Assembly (NCBI GenBank): GCA_018223185.1 | Contig: JAAEYW010000007.1 | Span: forward strand, 1-64,000 | Reading direction: 5' to 3' | DNA: 64,000 nt | DNA from: Oceanospirillales bacterium | GTDB taxonomy: Bacteria; Pseudomonadota; Gammaproteobacteria; Pseudomonadales; Balneatricaceae | In this document: in pieces, positions 25,670 to 35,049 of the stretch | Layout of the letters: each line of letters opens with the position of its first letter | How positions within the stretch are numbered: the first letter of the stretch is position 1 | Made by a program: the position numbers and the translations under genes | The notes under the pieces: generated by a model | Database searches by the model: none | The model's input: only the letters and a program-made list of their open reading frames with translations | Told to the model about the DNA's origin: nothing

Positions 25670-28566
25670 ATCTCCTGTCTCAGGTTTTCTGGATCATAGA
25701 ACGGCAGTTTGACGACATCGGCCAGAATCTCGTCACCCTCCACCCGGATACTGATCTTTGAACCGGGTTCACTATCGGCTATATCCGCGAAGGCCAGGCC
25801 AATAATCGCCTGACTGGCGGACGAGTATTCACAGGAGGTCACGTTACCGGCGATCCGGTCACCTTTCAGCACCAGATGCCCCTCTTCAGGTTTAGTACTG
25901 CCAGCCGGTAGTTTAAAGCCGACCAGCTTACGGGTTTGTGGCTGGGCCATCACGATATCCACTGAGCGGCAACCGACAAAGAAAGGCTTCTTACGGTTGA
26001 CTGCCCAGGTCAGATCCAGCTCACCCGGATGGCTCATACCATCGGTGTCCTGGCTGACAATCAGATGACCTTTTTCGAGTCGCAACAATCGCTGGGTTTC
26101 CACTCCGAAGGGTCTGATATCAAATGCTTTACCGGCCTCCATCAGAGCATCCCACAGCGCTTCACCATAGCGGGAAGGTACGTGAATCTCATAACCCAGT
26201 TCTCCGACAAAACCAACCCGCAACAGACGCGCAGGAATACCGGCCACCCGGCCCTCACGGTAGGCAAGATAGGGAAACCCTTCCGGACTCAGGTCAACAT
26301 CCTCGATCAGCGTTTCCAGCACTTTACGGGAATCAGGACCGGCCAGATTGACGGCAGCAAAGGCCGACGTCACATGAAGGATATCCACGTCCAGACGCCA
26401 CTGGGCATTCCACTTAGTCATATCCCGATAGACCCGTTCCACCCCGCTGGTGGTCGCCGTCACATAGAAATGATCTTCGCTGATGCGGCAGGCCACACCG
26501 TCGTCAATCACCACACCATGCTCGTTAGTGAGTACGGCATAACGGGTTTTGCCGACCGGCTGTTTCAGAAATGCAAAGGTATAGATCCGGTTCATAAATT
26601 CGGCGGCATCCGGGCCGCGCAGTTCGATACCGCCCAGAGTGCTGACATCTATCAGCCCGACTTTGGAACGCACATGCTCAGCCTCCTCACGAACCCAGCG
26701 ATCCCGCTGAGCAGCATCGCCATAGTAGGCAGGACGACGCCAGTTACCCGCCGGAATCATCTTCGCCCCCAGTTCAAGGTGACGATGATGCATCGCAGTA
26801 TGACGGCGTGGATCAAAAATCCGCCCGGCAATATGCGCCAGTTTCTCCGGTGCAAACGGCGGACGCGCAGTAGTCACACCGGTCTGGGTGACTGTGCGAT
26901 CTGTCGATTTTGCCACCAGCCGGGCCGTTGGCAAGGCTGAATGACGCCCCTGGGAGGGTCCCATACCCACGGTAGAGAAGCGTTTAACCAGCTGCACATC
27001 GCGATACCCCAGCCGGGTGGCATTGACGATATCTTTAGCCTGCAGGTCTTCATCATAATCGACAAAGTCCTTACCTTTCGGATGACTGAAGATCGGCCAG
27101 TCAAAGTTTGGCCTGATCTCACAGGACACCGGCTGTTCAGCCTCGTCGCTGAGCCCCAGGTTGTGCAACGCACGGATGGCTGCATTAGATCCATCCGTGA
27201 GCACAGCATCAAGGCTATGCAAACCATTGACTGAACCGGCGATATGTACGCCCCGAGGCAGACCGGACAGTGTAAATTCAGCGGCATCATCATTGTAGGT
27301 GAGCTGAGCGCCGGCCTGACACAACAACTGATAAGCGGGCATATAGCCAGCAGACATACACAGCAGATCGCAATCCAGCAATGTAGAAAACTCACTGACC
27401 TCCCCCTCGCTGACAATAGTGCGGATATCAACGCCACGAATATGTTTGTTGCCTTTAGTTGGCAACGCTTCATATACCGTGCTGTTTTGTATGACCTGAA
27501 TACCCTTCTGCCTGACAGCGCCCAGCAGTTCTGGCCAGGGATGCTCTTTGCGCATATCAACAATCGCAGCAACCTCAACGCCATTTTTCAGCAGCTCCAG
27601 CGCGGTCAGATAACCATCATCATTACCGGTCAGCACCACCGCTTTGCTACCGGGTTTCACCGCATAGAGTTTCATCAGCCGGGTAACCGCACTGCACAGC
27701 ATAATGCCCGGCAGATCGTTATTACGGAACACCACATGCTGCTCATAGGCGCCGGAAGCGACGATGCACTCTTTCGCCCGCAGCTTATACAGCCGCTTGC
27801 CTTTAATCAGCGGCAGATAGTTATCGGTAAACCAGGCGTTACAGACGGTATCGGTCATCACCTCAATATTGCTGTGAGCAGTGACCCTTTCGATCAGTTG
27901 CTGACGCAACATATCGGCCTGCTGGCCTTCGATATCGAAGCGGTTATAGGTCAGCGCACCACCCAGCAGCGGCATCTCTTCCACCAGCAAAACCCGGGCA
28001 CCGGCATCGGCGGCTTTCAGTGCAGCATTGAGACCTGCCGGCCCTGAACCGATGACAACCAGATCGGTAAACAGGTATTTCTTATCGTAATATTCGGGTT
28101 TAAACTCCAGATCGAGCTTACCCAGCCCGGCTTTATCCCGGATAAAGCTTTCCCACTTGTCCCACACGCCCATCGGTTTAAAGAAGCTGCGGTAGTAAAA
28201 CCCCACCGGCATAAAGCGACCGAAGTGACCCAGAAGGGCATCTTTATCCCCCTCCAGGGTACCGTTGTAGTTCTGTCCCTCTACGCTGATACCTTCACGG
28301 ACCATCTCCCGGTCGGCCAGCACGTTGGGTTCGCCACCCAGCTGAATTAAGGTATTAGCATCCTGCCCCGCCATCGTCAGCGGTGCACGGGGACGATGAT
28401 ATTTAAACGAACGGGACATCAGCCACTGCTGGTTTGAGAGTAGTGCGCTGGCGATACTATCGCCCTGAAAACCACTGTACTGCTTGCCTTCAAAGCTGAA
28501 CGACAGCGGTTTTGCCCGGTCGATCAGCAACCCCATCGGGGCGCTAAGGCGCTTTTCGCTGCTCAT
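25666..28566 (-). CDS. mgdC: N-methylglutamate dehydrogenase subunit C (SoxA-like, large)
   Basis: The 966-aa alpha-type subunit starts with a ferredoxin-plug-like region (residues 1-110). A pyridine-nucleotide/FAD disulfide-reductase-like core follows (about 170-480; VVIGSGPAGLNAALKAADAG). The C-terminal half (about 590-960) is a GcvT/aminomethyltransferase fold with EHVRSKVGLIDVSTLG and GELGYEIHVPS, where tetrahydrofolate accepts the one-carbon unit. Its length fits SoxA and MgdC. It overlaps the neighbours on both sides by four bases. The subunit acts in the cytoplasm as part of the MgdABCD complex. Confidence 0.9.
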   Translation of the reverse strand: MSSEKRLSAPMGLLIDRAKPLSFSFEGKQYSGFQGDSIASALLSNQQWLMSRSFKYHRPRAPLTMAGQDANTLIQLGGEPNVLADREMVREGISVEGQNYNGTLEGDKDALLGHFGRFMPVGFYYRSFFKPMGVWDKWESFIRDKAGLGKLDLEFKPEYYDKKYLFTDLVVIGSGPAGLNAALKAADAGARVLLVEEMPLLGGALTYNRFDIEGQQADMLRQQLIERVTAHSNIEVMTDTVCNAWFTDNYLPLIKGKRLYKLRAKECIVASGAYEQHVVFRNNDLPGIMLCSAVTRLMKLYAVKPGSKAVVLTGNDDGYLTALELLKNGVEVAAIVDMRKEHPWPELLGAVRQKGIQVIQNSTVYEALPTKGNKHIRGVDIRTIVSEGEVSEFSTLLDCDLLCMSAGYMPAYQLLCQAGAQLTYNDDAAEFTLSGLPRGVHIAGSVNGLHSLDAVLTDGSNAAIRALHNLGLSDEAEQPVSCEIRPNFDWPIFSHPKGKDFVDYDEDLQAKDIVNATRLGYRDVQLVKRFSTVGMGPSQGRHSALPTARLVAKSTDRTVTQTGVTTARPPFAPEKLAHIAGRIFDPRRHTAMHHRHLELGAKMIPAGNWRRPAYYGDAAQRDRWVREEAEHVRSKVGLIDVSTLGGIELRGPDAAEFMNRIYTFAFLKQPVGKTRYAVLTNEHGVVIDDGVACRISEDHFYVTATTSGVERVYRDMTKWNAQWRLDVDILHVTSAFAAVNLAGPDSRKVLETLIEDVDLSPEGFPYLAYREGRVAGIPARLLRVGFVGELGYEIHVPSRYGEALWDALMEAGKAFDIRPFGVETQRLLRLEKGHLIVSQDTDGMSHPGELDLTWAVNRKKPFFVGCRSVDIVMAQPQTRKLVGFKLPAGSTKPEEGHLVLKGDRIAGNVTSCEYSSASQAIIGLAFADIADSEPGSKISIRVEGDEILADVVKLPFYDPENLRQEM

Positions 28567-28880
28567 GCTTTCACCTCCTCAGACGGACTACACTCTTCTT
28601 TTTCAGTAAATTCGACCCGCTGGGTGAATATTTCAGAGGGATCGTAAGTCCGCATAATCTCATCGCTGCCGGTATGCCGCTCAGCGATAAACCAATACCC
28701 TGACGGCGCATGCAGCCACCATTCAGTCATCACTCCGATCTGGTTATCACTGTAAAACACGTAATCGGCCCACGCTTTATCGGTGCATCTGTTGGGATCA
28801 GGCATCTGCCGCAACTCGCCACCGTGAACAAATTCACTGCTGTTGCGGGGTCCATTCAGAGGACAATTAATAATCTTCAT
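28563..28880 (-). CDS. mgdB: N-methylglutamate dehydrogenase subunit B (SoxD-like, small)
   Basis: The 105-aa delta-type subunit has the family core INCPLNGPRN, FVHGGE, WADYVFYSDN and WWLHAPSGYWFIAERHT. In sarcosine oxidase SoxD this region binds zinc through C-x2-C and H-x3-C. Here the second Cys is Asn (CPLN), and the Cys after His is missing (HAPSG), so a classical zinc site is unlikely. I recall this pattern from SoxD-like proteins of methylamine users, which supports the Mgd assignment. I start at 28880 behind GAGGAG, ten bases past the mgdA stop, rather than 14 codons upstream inside mgdA. Confidence 0.87.
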   Translation of the reverse strand: MKIINCPLNGPRNSSEFVHGGELRQMPDPNRCTDKAWADYVFYSDNQIGVMTEWWLHAPSGYWFIAERHTGSDEIMRTYDPSEIFTQRVEFTEKEECSPSEEVKA

Positions 28881-28890
28881 TGCAGACTCC

Positions 28891-30135
28891 TCAGTGACTG
28901 GCCGCCGTAGCGCCCATCTCATTAACCTGACGGAAGGTATCGAAGCGGGACATCGCGAACGGCTCGATCAGTTCCGGCACCTTGCCGGTTGCGACCAGCT
29001 CAGCCATGGTTTTGCCGCAGATCGGTGTCGACTTAAAGCCCCAGGTGCCCCATCCCGCATCCAGATAGTAGTTTTCCACCGGACTGAGTCCCATTATCGG
29101 GCTGTAGTCCGAGGTCATATCAGTGAGACCCGCCCACTGTCGCATCAGCCGCATATTGGCCATAAACGGAAACAGCTCAACCGCATGCGCCAGCAGACTC
29201 TCCTTCAGATCCATGGTGGAACGGGTGCCATAGAGCGGATAGGGATCGGAGCCACCGCCGAACACCAGTTCACCACGCCCGGTCTGCTGAACATAGCAGT
29301 GCAGCGCCGGAGAGCTGACCAGAGGATCGAGGAAGGGTTTTACCGGCTGAGTCACCATCGCCTGCAGCGGATAAGTGGTAATCGGCATGCGGATACCGGC
29401 CATTGCCGCTACCACAGAACTCATACCGGCCACCGCCTGCACCACGCAGCCACAGTTAACCTTGCCACGATTCGTTTCAACACTGCTGACTTTGCCGTTT
29501 TCGGTGTTAATGCCGGTCACTTCAGTCAGCTGATGCAGTTCCACGCCTCGCTGAGTCGCGCCTTTGGCATACCCCCAGGCCACCGCATCATGCCGGGCGG
29601 TTGCCCCATCGATATGCCACAGACCCGCCAGCACCGGCTGATCCGCAGGATTCATATTCAGGGTAGGCACCAGCTCACGGATCTGTTGCGGGTCAATCAG
29701 TTCAGTCTTGCCACCAAAATGCTTGTTCACCTCGGTGCGCTGGCGAAAACCGCGCACCGCCGCATCCGAATGCGCCAGCGTCAGCTGTCCCCGGCGGGAA
29801 TACATGATGTTGAAATCAAATTCATTGGATAAACCCTGGAACAGCTTCACTGATTCGCTGTAAAACTTAACGCCTTCCGAGGTCAGATAGTTAGAACGGA
29901 TAACCGCCGTATTCCGGGCTGTATTACCGCCGCCCAGATAACCTTTCTCCAGCACCGCAACATTGGTAATACCATGGTATTTCGCCAGATAATAGGCGGT
30001 CGCCACACCATGCCCGCCACCACCGATGATCACTACATCGTAGTGAGACTTCAGAGCAGAGGGCGCTGGCAGATCCGCATTCTGTTCAAACGGGTAGTCT
30101 TTATTCAGACCGTATTTCAGTAATGAGAAAGGCAT
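28891..30135 (-). CDS. mgdA: N-methylglutamate dehydrogenase subunit A (SoxB-like)
   Basis: The 414-aa beta-type subunit has an N-terminal FAD Rossmann motif, VVIIGGGGHGVATAYYLAKY (about residues 40-60). It also has the His of TARHDAVAWGYA, which in sarcosine oxidase carries covalent FMN. The C-terminal blocks GLTDMTSDYSPIMGLSP and AGWGTWGFKSTPICG are typical. It is the catalytic oxidation subunit for the N-methyl group of N-methylglutamate. I start at 30135 behind GGAGGAGAGG. The folD stop lies 47 bases upstream in the same operon. Confidence 0.9.
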   Translation of the reverse strand: MPFSLLKYGLNKDYPFEQNADLPAPSALKSHYDVVIIGGGGHGVATAYYLAKYHGITNVAVLEKGYLGGGNTARNTAVIRSNYLTSEGVKFYSESVKLFQGLSNEFDFNIMYSRRGQLTLAHSDAAVRGFRQRTEVNKHFGGKTELIDPQQIRELVPTLNMNPADQPVLAGLWHIDGATARHDAVAWGYAKGATQRGVELHQLTEVTGINTENGKVSSVETNRGKVNCGCVVQAVAGMSSVVAAMAGIRMPITTYPLQAMVTQPVKPFLDPLVSSPALHCYVQQTGRGELVFGGGSDPYPLYGTRSTMDLKESLLAHAVELFPFMANMRLMRQWAGLTDMTSDYSPIMGLSPVENYYLDAGWGTWGFKSTPICGKTMAELVATGKVPELIEPFAMSRFDTFRQVNEMGATAASH

Positions 30136-30182
30136 CGACCTCTCCTCCATTTATGTCGCATCTTCTGAATCTACGAACGGGA

Positions 30183-31046
30183 TTACACAGAGATCTGTTG
30201 TCGCGCCGCCGTCAGGGTGTTTTTCATCAGGCAGGCGATGGTCATCGGTCCGACACCGCCGGGCACCGGAGTGATGGCGCCGGCAACTTCAGACACTTCA
30301 TTAAACGCCACATCGCCCACCAGGCGCCGTTTACCATCGGCCTCAACCGCATTGATACCCACATCAATCACGGTTGCACCCGGCTTCACCCAACTGCCGC
30401 GGATCATCTCCGGACGCCCCACTGCAGCAACCAGAATGTCAGCCTGACGACAGATCGCTTCGATATCCTGGCTGCGTGAGTGGACAATCGTTACCGTGCA
30501 GTTCGCCTGTAATAACAGCGCCGCCATCGGCTTACCGACAATGTTGGAGCGGCCAACCACCACCGCATGTTTACCTGACAGATCCCCCAGCGTTTGCCTG
30601 AGCATAATCATGCAACCCATCGGTGTGCAGGGGATAAGCCCGGCATTACCTGCCGCCAGAGCACCCACGTTTTGCGGATGAAAACCATCGACATCTTTTT
30701 CCGGTGCAATCAGGCGGATTATCTCCGGTTCACTGAGTTGTGCCGGCAGCGGCAACTGAACCAGAATCCCGTGTACAGAGGGATCATTGTTCAGTTGCTC
30801 TACCAGTGCATTCAGTTGTGCCTGACCGGTATCTTCAGGTAAGCGGTGCTCAGTTGAGTTAAATCCGGCTGCGGTGGCCTGTTTCACTTTATTGCGCACA
30901 TACACCTGACTGGCAGGATCATCGCCCACCAGTACGACTGCCAGACCCGGGGTAATGCCAAATTCAGCGATAAACGCATGGGTATCGACCGCCAGCTGTT
31001 CCACCACTGAGGCTGAGATCTTTTTTCCATCGATTAAAAGGGTCAT
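30183..31046 (-). CDS. folD: Methylene-THF dehydrogenase / methenyl-THF cyclohydrolase
   Basis: The 287-aa bifunctional enzyme oxidises 5,10-methylene-tetrahydrofolate with NADP and hydrolyses the methenyl form to 10-formyl-tetrahydrofolate. Conserved blocks are [11 protein letters not shown] (catalytic Lys and Tyr), [18 protein letters not shown] (nucleotide site) and [15 protein letters not shown]. Its place between purU and mgdABCD shows that it serves to oxidise the C1 unit released by N-methylglutamate dehydrogenase. The cell probably has another folD for biosynthesis, which cannot be seen here. The gap to purU is nine bases. Confidence 0.95.
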   Translation of the reverse strand: MTLLIDGKKISASVVEQLAVDTHAFIAEFGITPGLAVVLVGDDPASQVYVRNKVKQATAAGFNSTEHRLPEDTGQAQLNALVEQLNNDPSVHGILVQLPLPAQLSEPEIIRLIAPEKDVDGFHPQNVGALAAGNAGLIPCTPMGCMIMLRQTLGDLSGKHAVVVGRSNIVGKPMAALLLQANCTVTIVHSRSQDIEAICRQADILVAAVGRPEMIRGSWVKPGATVIDVGINAVEADGKRRLVGDVAFNEVSEVAGAITPVPGGVGPMTIACLMKNTLTAARQQISV

Positions 31047-31055
31047 GATCTGTAC

Positions 31056-31925
31056 CTATTTAAAAACAACGGTCTTATTGCCATCCTGAAACACCCGGTG
31101 CTCAGTATGCAGTTTCACCGCCCGGGCCAGCGCCACGGTTTCGGTATCCCGGCCAACAGCCACCAGCGCATCCGCGTTGAAGGTGTGATCTACCGGCTGA
31201 ACCGATTGTTCGATAATCGGGCCTTCATCGAGGTCAGAAGTCACATAGTGAGCCGTGGCACCGATGAGCTTAACCCCCCGGGCGTGCGCCTGGTGGTAAG
31301 GCTTGGCACCTTTAAAGCCGGGCAGGAATGAATGATGGATATTGATCGCCCGGCCACTCAGCTGCTGACACAGATCATTACTGAGGATCTGCATGTAGCG
31401 CGCCAGAACAATCAGTTCAGAGCCGGTCTCTTCGACAACCTCCATCAGCGCGGCTTCCTGCTCCAGCTTATTTTCTTTAGTCACTGGCAGGTGAATAAAC
31501 CGAATCCCTTCCCGCTCAGCCATCGGCCGCAGATCTTTGTGGTTAGAGACAATCGCAGTGACCTCCATATTGATCTCGCCTTTATGCAGGCGATACAGAA
31601 GATCATCCAGACAGTGGTCAAACTTACTGACCATAATCAGGGTTTTCATCGGTGCTTTGACAGACACCATCTCCCACTTCATGTCAAAGCTGGTAGCCAC
31701 TTCAGGAAATTCATTCTGCAGATCGCTGATCTGGTATCCGCCGTTCTCAACATGAAAGCGGGCACGCATAAAGAAGTTGCCGCTGTCTTCATCATCAAAC
31801 TGCGCCAGTTCACTGATATAACAGCCACGCTCAGCGAGAAAAGTCGTTACTTTGGCAACAATTCCACTTCCCGCTACACAGCTGGCTTTTAATACAATCT
31901 CGTTATCTGCTTCGTACTTATTCAT
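31056..31925 (-). CDS. purU: Formyltetrahydrofolate deformylase
   Basis: The 289-aa protein has an N-terminal ACT domain (about 10-85; GSGIVAKVTTFLAERGCYISEL) and a formyltransferase-like hydrolase domain (about 95-289). The catalytic His is in INIHHSFLPGFKGAKPYHQA, and Asp follows in TSDLDEGPIIEQ. It splits 10-formyl-tetrahydrofolate to formate and tetrahydrofolate. I start at 31925 with GGAG nine bases upstream; two earlier Met codons have badly spaced sites. With FolD it regenerates free folate so that MgdABCD can keep turning over. No formate dehydrogenase is in the window. Confidence 0.93.
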   Translation of the reverse strand: MNKYEADNEIVLKASCVAGSGIVAKVTTFLAERGCYISELAQFDDEDSGNFFMRARFHVENGGYQISDLQNEFPEVATSFDMKWEMVSVKAPMKTLIMVSKFDHCLDDLLYRLHKGEINMEVTAIVSNHKDLRPMAEREGIRFIHLPVTKENKLEQEAALMEVVEETGSELIVLARYMQILSNDLCQQLSGRAINIHHSFLPGFKGAKPYHQAHARGVKLIGATAHYVTSDLDEGPIIEQSVQPVDHTFNADALVAVGRDTETVALARAVKLHTEHRVFQDGNKTVVFK

Positions 31926-32057
31926 GATGGCAGACTCCATAGTCTCCGGTTTGTTATACATGTGTTCAGATATAGAGGAGCCCTGCACGGGATACCGGGG
32001 CATCCCATGACGGTCCTGTATGGTCTGGTTTTCTTAAATACTGTTACAACGCTGTTT

Positions 32058-33386
32058 TCAGAAGCCCTTGCCTGGAATCCAGCTGGTACCCGCCAGAGGC
32101 ACGTTGGCCATTGCCGCCGACTCAACGGTGAGGGCCACCAGGTCTTCAGGCTCCAGATTGCGCAGATCGTTCTTACCACAGGCGCGGGCCAGGGTCTGAG
32201 CCTCAAGAGTCAGTACATTGAGGTAGTTGGCCAGACGGCGTCCACCATCGACCGGATCCAGTCGTTTCATCAGCTCGGGGTCCTGAGTGGAGATACCCGC
32301 CGGGTCTTTGCCTTCGTGATAGTCATCGTAGAAGCCCGCGGCGGAACCGATCTTTTTAAACTCCTCTTCATACATCGGATGGTTACAGCCCAGCGCGACC
32401 AGCGCTGCCGTACCGATTGCCACTGCATCGGCCCCCAGAGCCATACACTTGGCAACATCAGCACCGTTGCGGATACCGCCGGACACGATCAGCTGCACTT
32501 TGCGATGCATACCCATCTCCTGCAGTGCACGCACGGCCTGCGGAATTGCCGCCAGCGTCGGGATGCCGACGTGCTCGATAAACACATCCTGCGTTGCCGC
32601 TGTTCCGCCCTGCATACCGTCAACCACGATCACATCAGCTCCGGCTTTTACCGCCAGTTTGACATCGTAGTAGGTACGGGTTGCTCCCACCTTGATATAG
32701 ATAGGCACCTGCCAGTCGGTAATTTCACGCAGTTCCTGAATCTTAATCGCCAGATCATCGGGACCGGTCCAGTCCGGGTGACGGCAGGCAGATCGCTGAT
32801 CGACGCCCATCGGCAGGGTACGCATCTTCGCAACCCGGTCGGTGATCTTCTGGCCCAGCAGCATACCGCCGCCACCAGGCTTAGCGCCTTGTCCCAGTAC
32901 CACTTCAATCGCATCGGCTTTACGCAGATCATCCGGGTTCATGCCGTAACGGGATGGCAAATACTGATACACCAGTTTACTCGACTGACCGCGCTCTTCA
33001 GGGGTCATACCGCCATCACCGGTGGTTGTGGACGTTCCCATCAGAGATGCACCGCGTCCCAGCGCTTCTTTAGCATTGGCAGACAATGCACCGAAACTCA
33101 TACCGGCAATAGTGACCGGAATATCCAGCACGATCGGCTTTTTGGCAAAGCGTGTGCCCAGCGTCACCGAGGTATTACATTTCTCGCGGTATCCTTCTAA
33201 CGGGTAGCGGGACATGCTCGCCCCCAGAAACAGAAGATCATCAAAATGGGGCAGCTTACGCTTAGCACCGAAGCCGCGAATATCATAAATACCGGTCTCG
33301 GCTGCACGGCGGATCTCGGTCATGGTGGTACGGTCAAATGTCGCTGACTCACGCAGACCATCTTTTACTTTAATATCATCACTCAT
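32058..33386 (-). CDS. mgsC: N-methylglutamate synthase subunit C (FMN, GltB-like)
   Basis: The 442-aa protein corresponds to the FMN-binding barrel of the large subunit of glutamate synthase. The blocks PVTIAGMSFGALSANAKEAL, STTTGDGGM, GQGAKPGGGGML and VDGMQGGTAATQ, with IVSGGIRNGADVAKCMALGA, line the flavin site. It acts with MgsA and MgsB to transfer methylamine, released from gamma-glutamylmethylamide, onto 2-oxoglutarate to give N-methylglutamate. I start at 33386 behind GAGGAC. The longer frame would overlap mgsB by more than 80 bases. The gap to mgsB is 22 bases. Confidence 0.92.
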   Translation of the reverse strand: MSDDIKVKDGLRESATFDRTTMTEIRRAAETGIYDIRGFGAKRKLPHFDDLLFLGASMSRYPLEGYREKCNTSVTLGTRFAKKPIVLDIPVTIAGMSFGALSANAKEALGRGASLMGTSTTTGDGGMTPEERGQSSKLVYQYLPSRYGMNPDDLRKADAIEVVLGQGAKPGGGGMLLGQKITDRVAKMRTLPMGVDQRSACRHPDWTGPDDLAIKIQELREITDWQVPIYIKVGATRTYYDVKLAVKAGADVIVVDGMQGGTAATQDVFIEHVGIPTLAAIPQAVRALQEMGMHRKVQLIVSGGIRNGADVAKCMALGADAVAIGTAALVALGCNHPMYEEEFKKIGSAAGFYDDYHEGKDPAGISTQDPELMKRLDPVDGGRRLANYLNVLTLEAQTLARACGKNDLRNLEPEDLVALTVESAAMANVPLAGTSWIPGKGF

Positions 33387-33408
33387 TGTCTTGTCCTCGA
33401 AATCAGCC

Positions 33409-34095
33409 TTAGTAAGCGGAAGTGTTGTCCACTTTAAAGTTGTACAACTGACGGGCAGAGCCGTAACGCTTGAACGCCACAGGGTCTTCATCCACCCCGG
33501 CGCGGTTCAGCAACTCTGTGAGTTCCTCGATGTGCTCTTCGCGCATCTCTTTCTGAATGCAGTCAGCGCCGAGGGATTTCACTTCGCCTTTCACATAGAT
33601 GTGCGTTTCATACAGGGAGTCACCCAGCGCATCACCGGCATCGCCACAGACCACCAGCGATCCGGCCTGCCCCATAAAGCAGCTCATGTGGCCAACGTTG
33701 CCTTTAACAACGATATCCACGCCCTTCATGGAGATACCGCAGCGGGCAGCAGCATTACCTTCGATTACCAGTAAGCCACCATGGGCCGTCGCACCGGCAG
33801 CCTGTGAGGCATCGCCCTTAACCCGGACCGTTCCTGACATCATGTTTTCAGCCACACCCTGACCGGCATTACCGTGAATCGTGACATGAGCTTTCTTATT
33901 CATACCGGCGCAGTAGTAACCGGTCGGGCCTTTAATATCGACCGAGAGATTCTGATCCAGGCCGCAGGCGATGTTATGTTGTCCTTTCGGCTCCAGGACT
34001 TCCCATTCACGCTCAGTGCATTCGATAGCCTGATCATGCAAAGCCTGGTTCAGGTCGCGGACTGTCTGTTCTGTTAAATTAATTGTTTTCATCAT
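33409..34095 (-). CDS. mgsB: N-methylglutamate synthase subunit B (GXGXG domain)
   Basis: The 228-aa protein is a stand-alone version of the C-terminal beta-helix (GXGXG) domain of glutamate synthase: regular Gly-rich turns such as GNAGQGVAENMMSGTVRVKGD, GNAAARCGISMKG and CGDAGDALGDSLYE. In glutamate synthase this domain braces the ammonia channel. The start codon overlaps the mgsA stop (ATGATG over TGA), so the two are translationally coupled. Confidence 0.92.
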   Translation of the reverse strand: MMKTINLTEQTVRDLNQALHDQAIECTEREWEVLEPKGQHNIACGLDQNLSVDIKGPTGYYCAGMNKKAHVTIHGNAGQGVAENMMSGTVRVKGDASQAAGATAHGGLLVIEGNAAARCGISMKGVDIVVKGNVGHMSCFMGQAGSLVVCGDAGDALGDSLYETHIYVKGEVKSLGADCIQKEMREEHIEELTELLNRAGVDEDPVAFKRYGSARQLYNFKVDNTSAY

Positions 34096-35009
34096 TTCGC
34101 TCCTTCCTGGCTGTTACGTTCCCAGACATAGATCGTGGCGGGTTCGGGTTCCCAGATTCGGGCATTTTCAATGCCCGGCAGTGTTGTCAGCGCCTGATAC
34201 TCTGAAGCCATCGCAACGTAGTCATCGGTTTCAGCCATCACGGCAGGTTTACAGGCGATCGGGTCACGCATAACGGCAAAACCATCGCGGGTGCCAATCG
34301 TAAAGGTGAAAAAGCCATCCAGATCTTTCAGCGAGCTGGTCAGCGCTTCATTCAGGGAATCGCCCTGCTGCAGACGCCAGGTCAGATAACCGGCCGCCAC
34401 TTCAGAATCGTTCTCAGTTTCAAAGACAATCCCTTCACGCTTCAGCTCTTCGCGCAGACGGTTGTGATTAGAGAGCGAACCATTGTGTACCAGGCAGAGA
34501 TCCATTCCGGTGGAGAAAGGATGACTCCCCTCCATAGTGACCGCTGATTCTGTAGCCATCCGGGTGTGCCCGATAATGTGACTGCCCTTCATCCCTTTCA
34601 GATTGAAGGTTTCAGCAATATTGACCGGCAGCCCCACCTCTTTGAGAATCTCAATTGACTGACCCGCACTGAGAATCAGCAGATCCGGCGCAACCCTGGC
34701 CACAAACGCCTCAGCAATCGCAGCACTGGTCTGAATTTTAAATACCGCAACCTTACTGTTTTTAAACCATTCAACGCCGGTGTTCAGTTCTATCTGAGCC
34801 TTTTCAGCCAGCGCTGCCCAGTCATAATTCTCATCAGCATGACGCAGGGTCAGCTTGATGCTGTCATCTGCAACTTCATCACCGTAGATAGCAAATCCGG
34901 CACTGTCCGGGCCACGATCAGTCATCGCAATCAGCATTGGTTCAAACAGCGCACCCAACTGACTTTCCAGAGCCTTGTTCTTCAGATAAAGGCCAACAAT
35001 TCCACACAT
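34092..35009 (-). CDS. mgsA: N-methylglutamate synthase subunit A (glutamine amidotransferase)
   Basis: The 305-aa protein is a class II glutamine amidotransferase domain beginning MCGIVGLY, where Cys2 becomes the N-terminal nucleophile. HTRMATESAVTMEGSHPFS and LVHNGSLSNHNRLREEL are the typical substrate-binding blocks. In this pathway it hydrolyses gamma-glutamylmethylamide instead of glutamine and delivers methylamine to MgsC. It lies 40 bases after gmaS. Confidence 0.92.
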   Translation of the reverse strand: MCGIVGLYLKNKALESQLGALFEPMLIAMTDRGPDSAGFAIYGDEVADDSIKLTLRHADENYDWAALAEKAQIELNTGVEWFKNSKVAVFKIQTSAAIAEAFVARVAPDLLILSAGQSIEILKEVGLPVNIAETFNLKGMKGSHIIGHTRMATESAVTMEGSHPFSTGMDLCLVHNGSLSNHNRLREELKREGIVFETENDSEVAAGYLTWRLQQGDSLNEALTSSLKDLDGFFTFTIGTRDGFAVMRDPIACKPAVMAETDDYVAMASEYQALTTLPGIENARIWEPEPATIYVWERNSQEGAK

Positions 35010-35049
35010 AGTTATGTCCTCTTAAATCGACAATGTAAGCCTTCCAGGC

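Noticed and set aside
26029..28047. Long plus-strand frames opposite mgdC
   Set aside because: They mirror a well-supported 966-aa subunit; their sequences are His/Arg/Gln-rich, typical of antisense frames.
24989..30135. Plain sarcosine oxidase soxBDAG
   Set aside because: The four genes are co-operonic with gmaS and mgsABC, and the small subunit lacks the zinc ligands of SoxD, so N-methylglutamate dehydrogenase fits better. Activity on sarcosine cannot be excluded.
31962..33200. 412-codon plus-strand frame opposite mgsC
   Set aside because: Antisense shadow of the FMN-binding subunit without any family motif.
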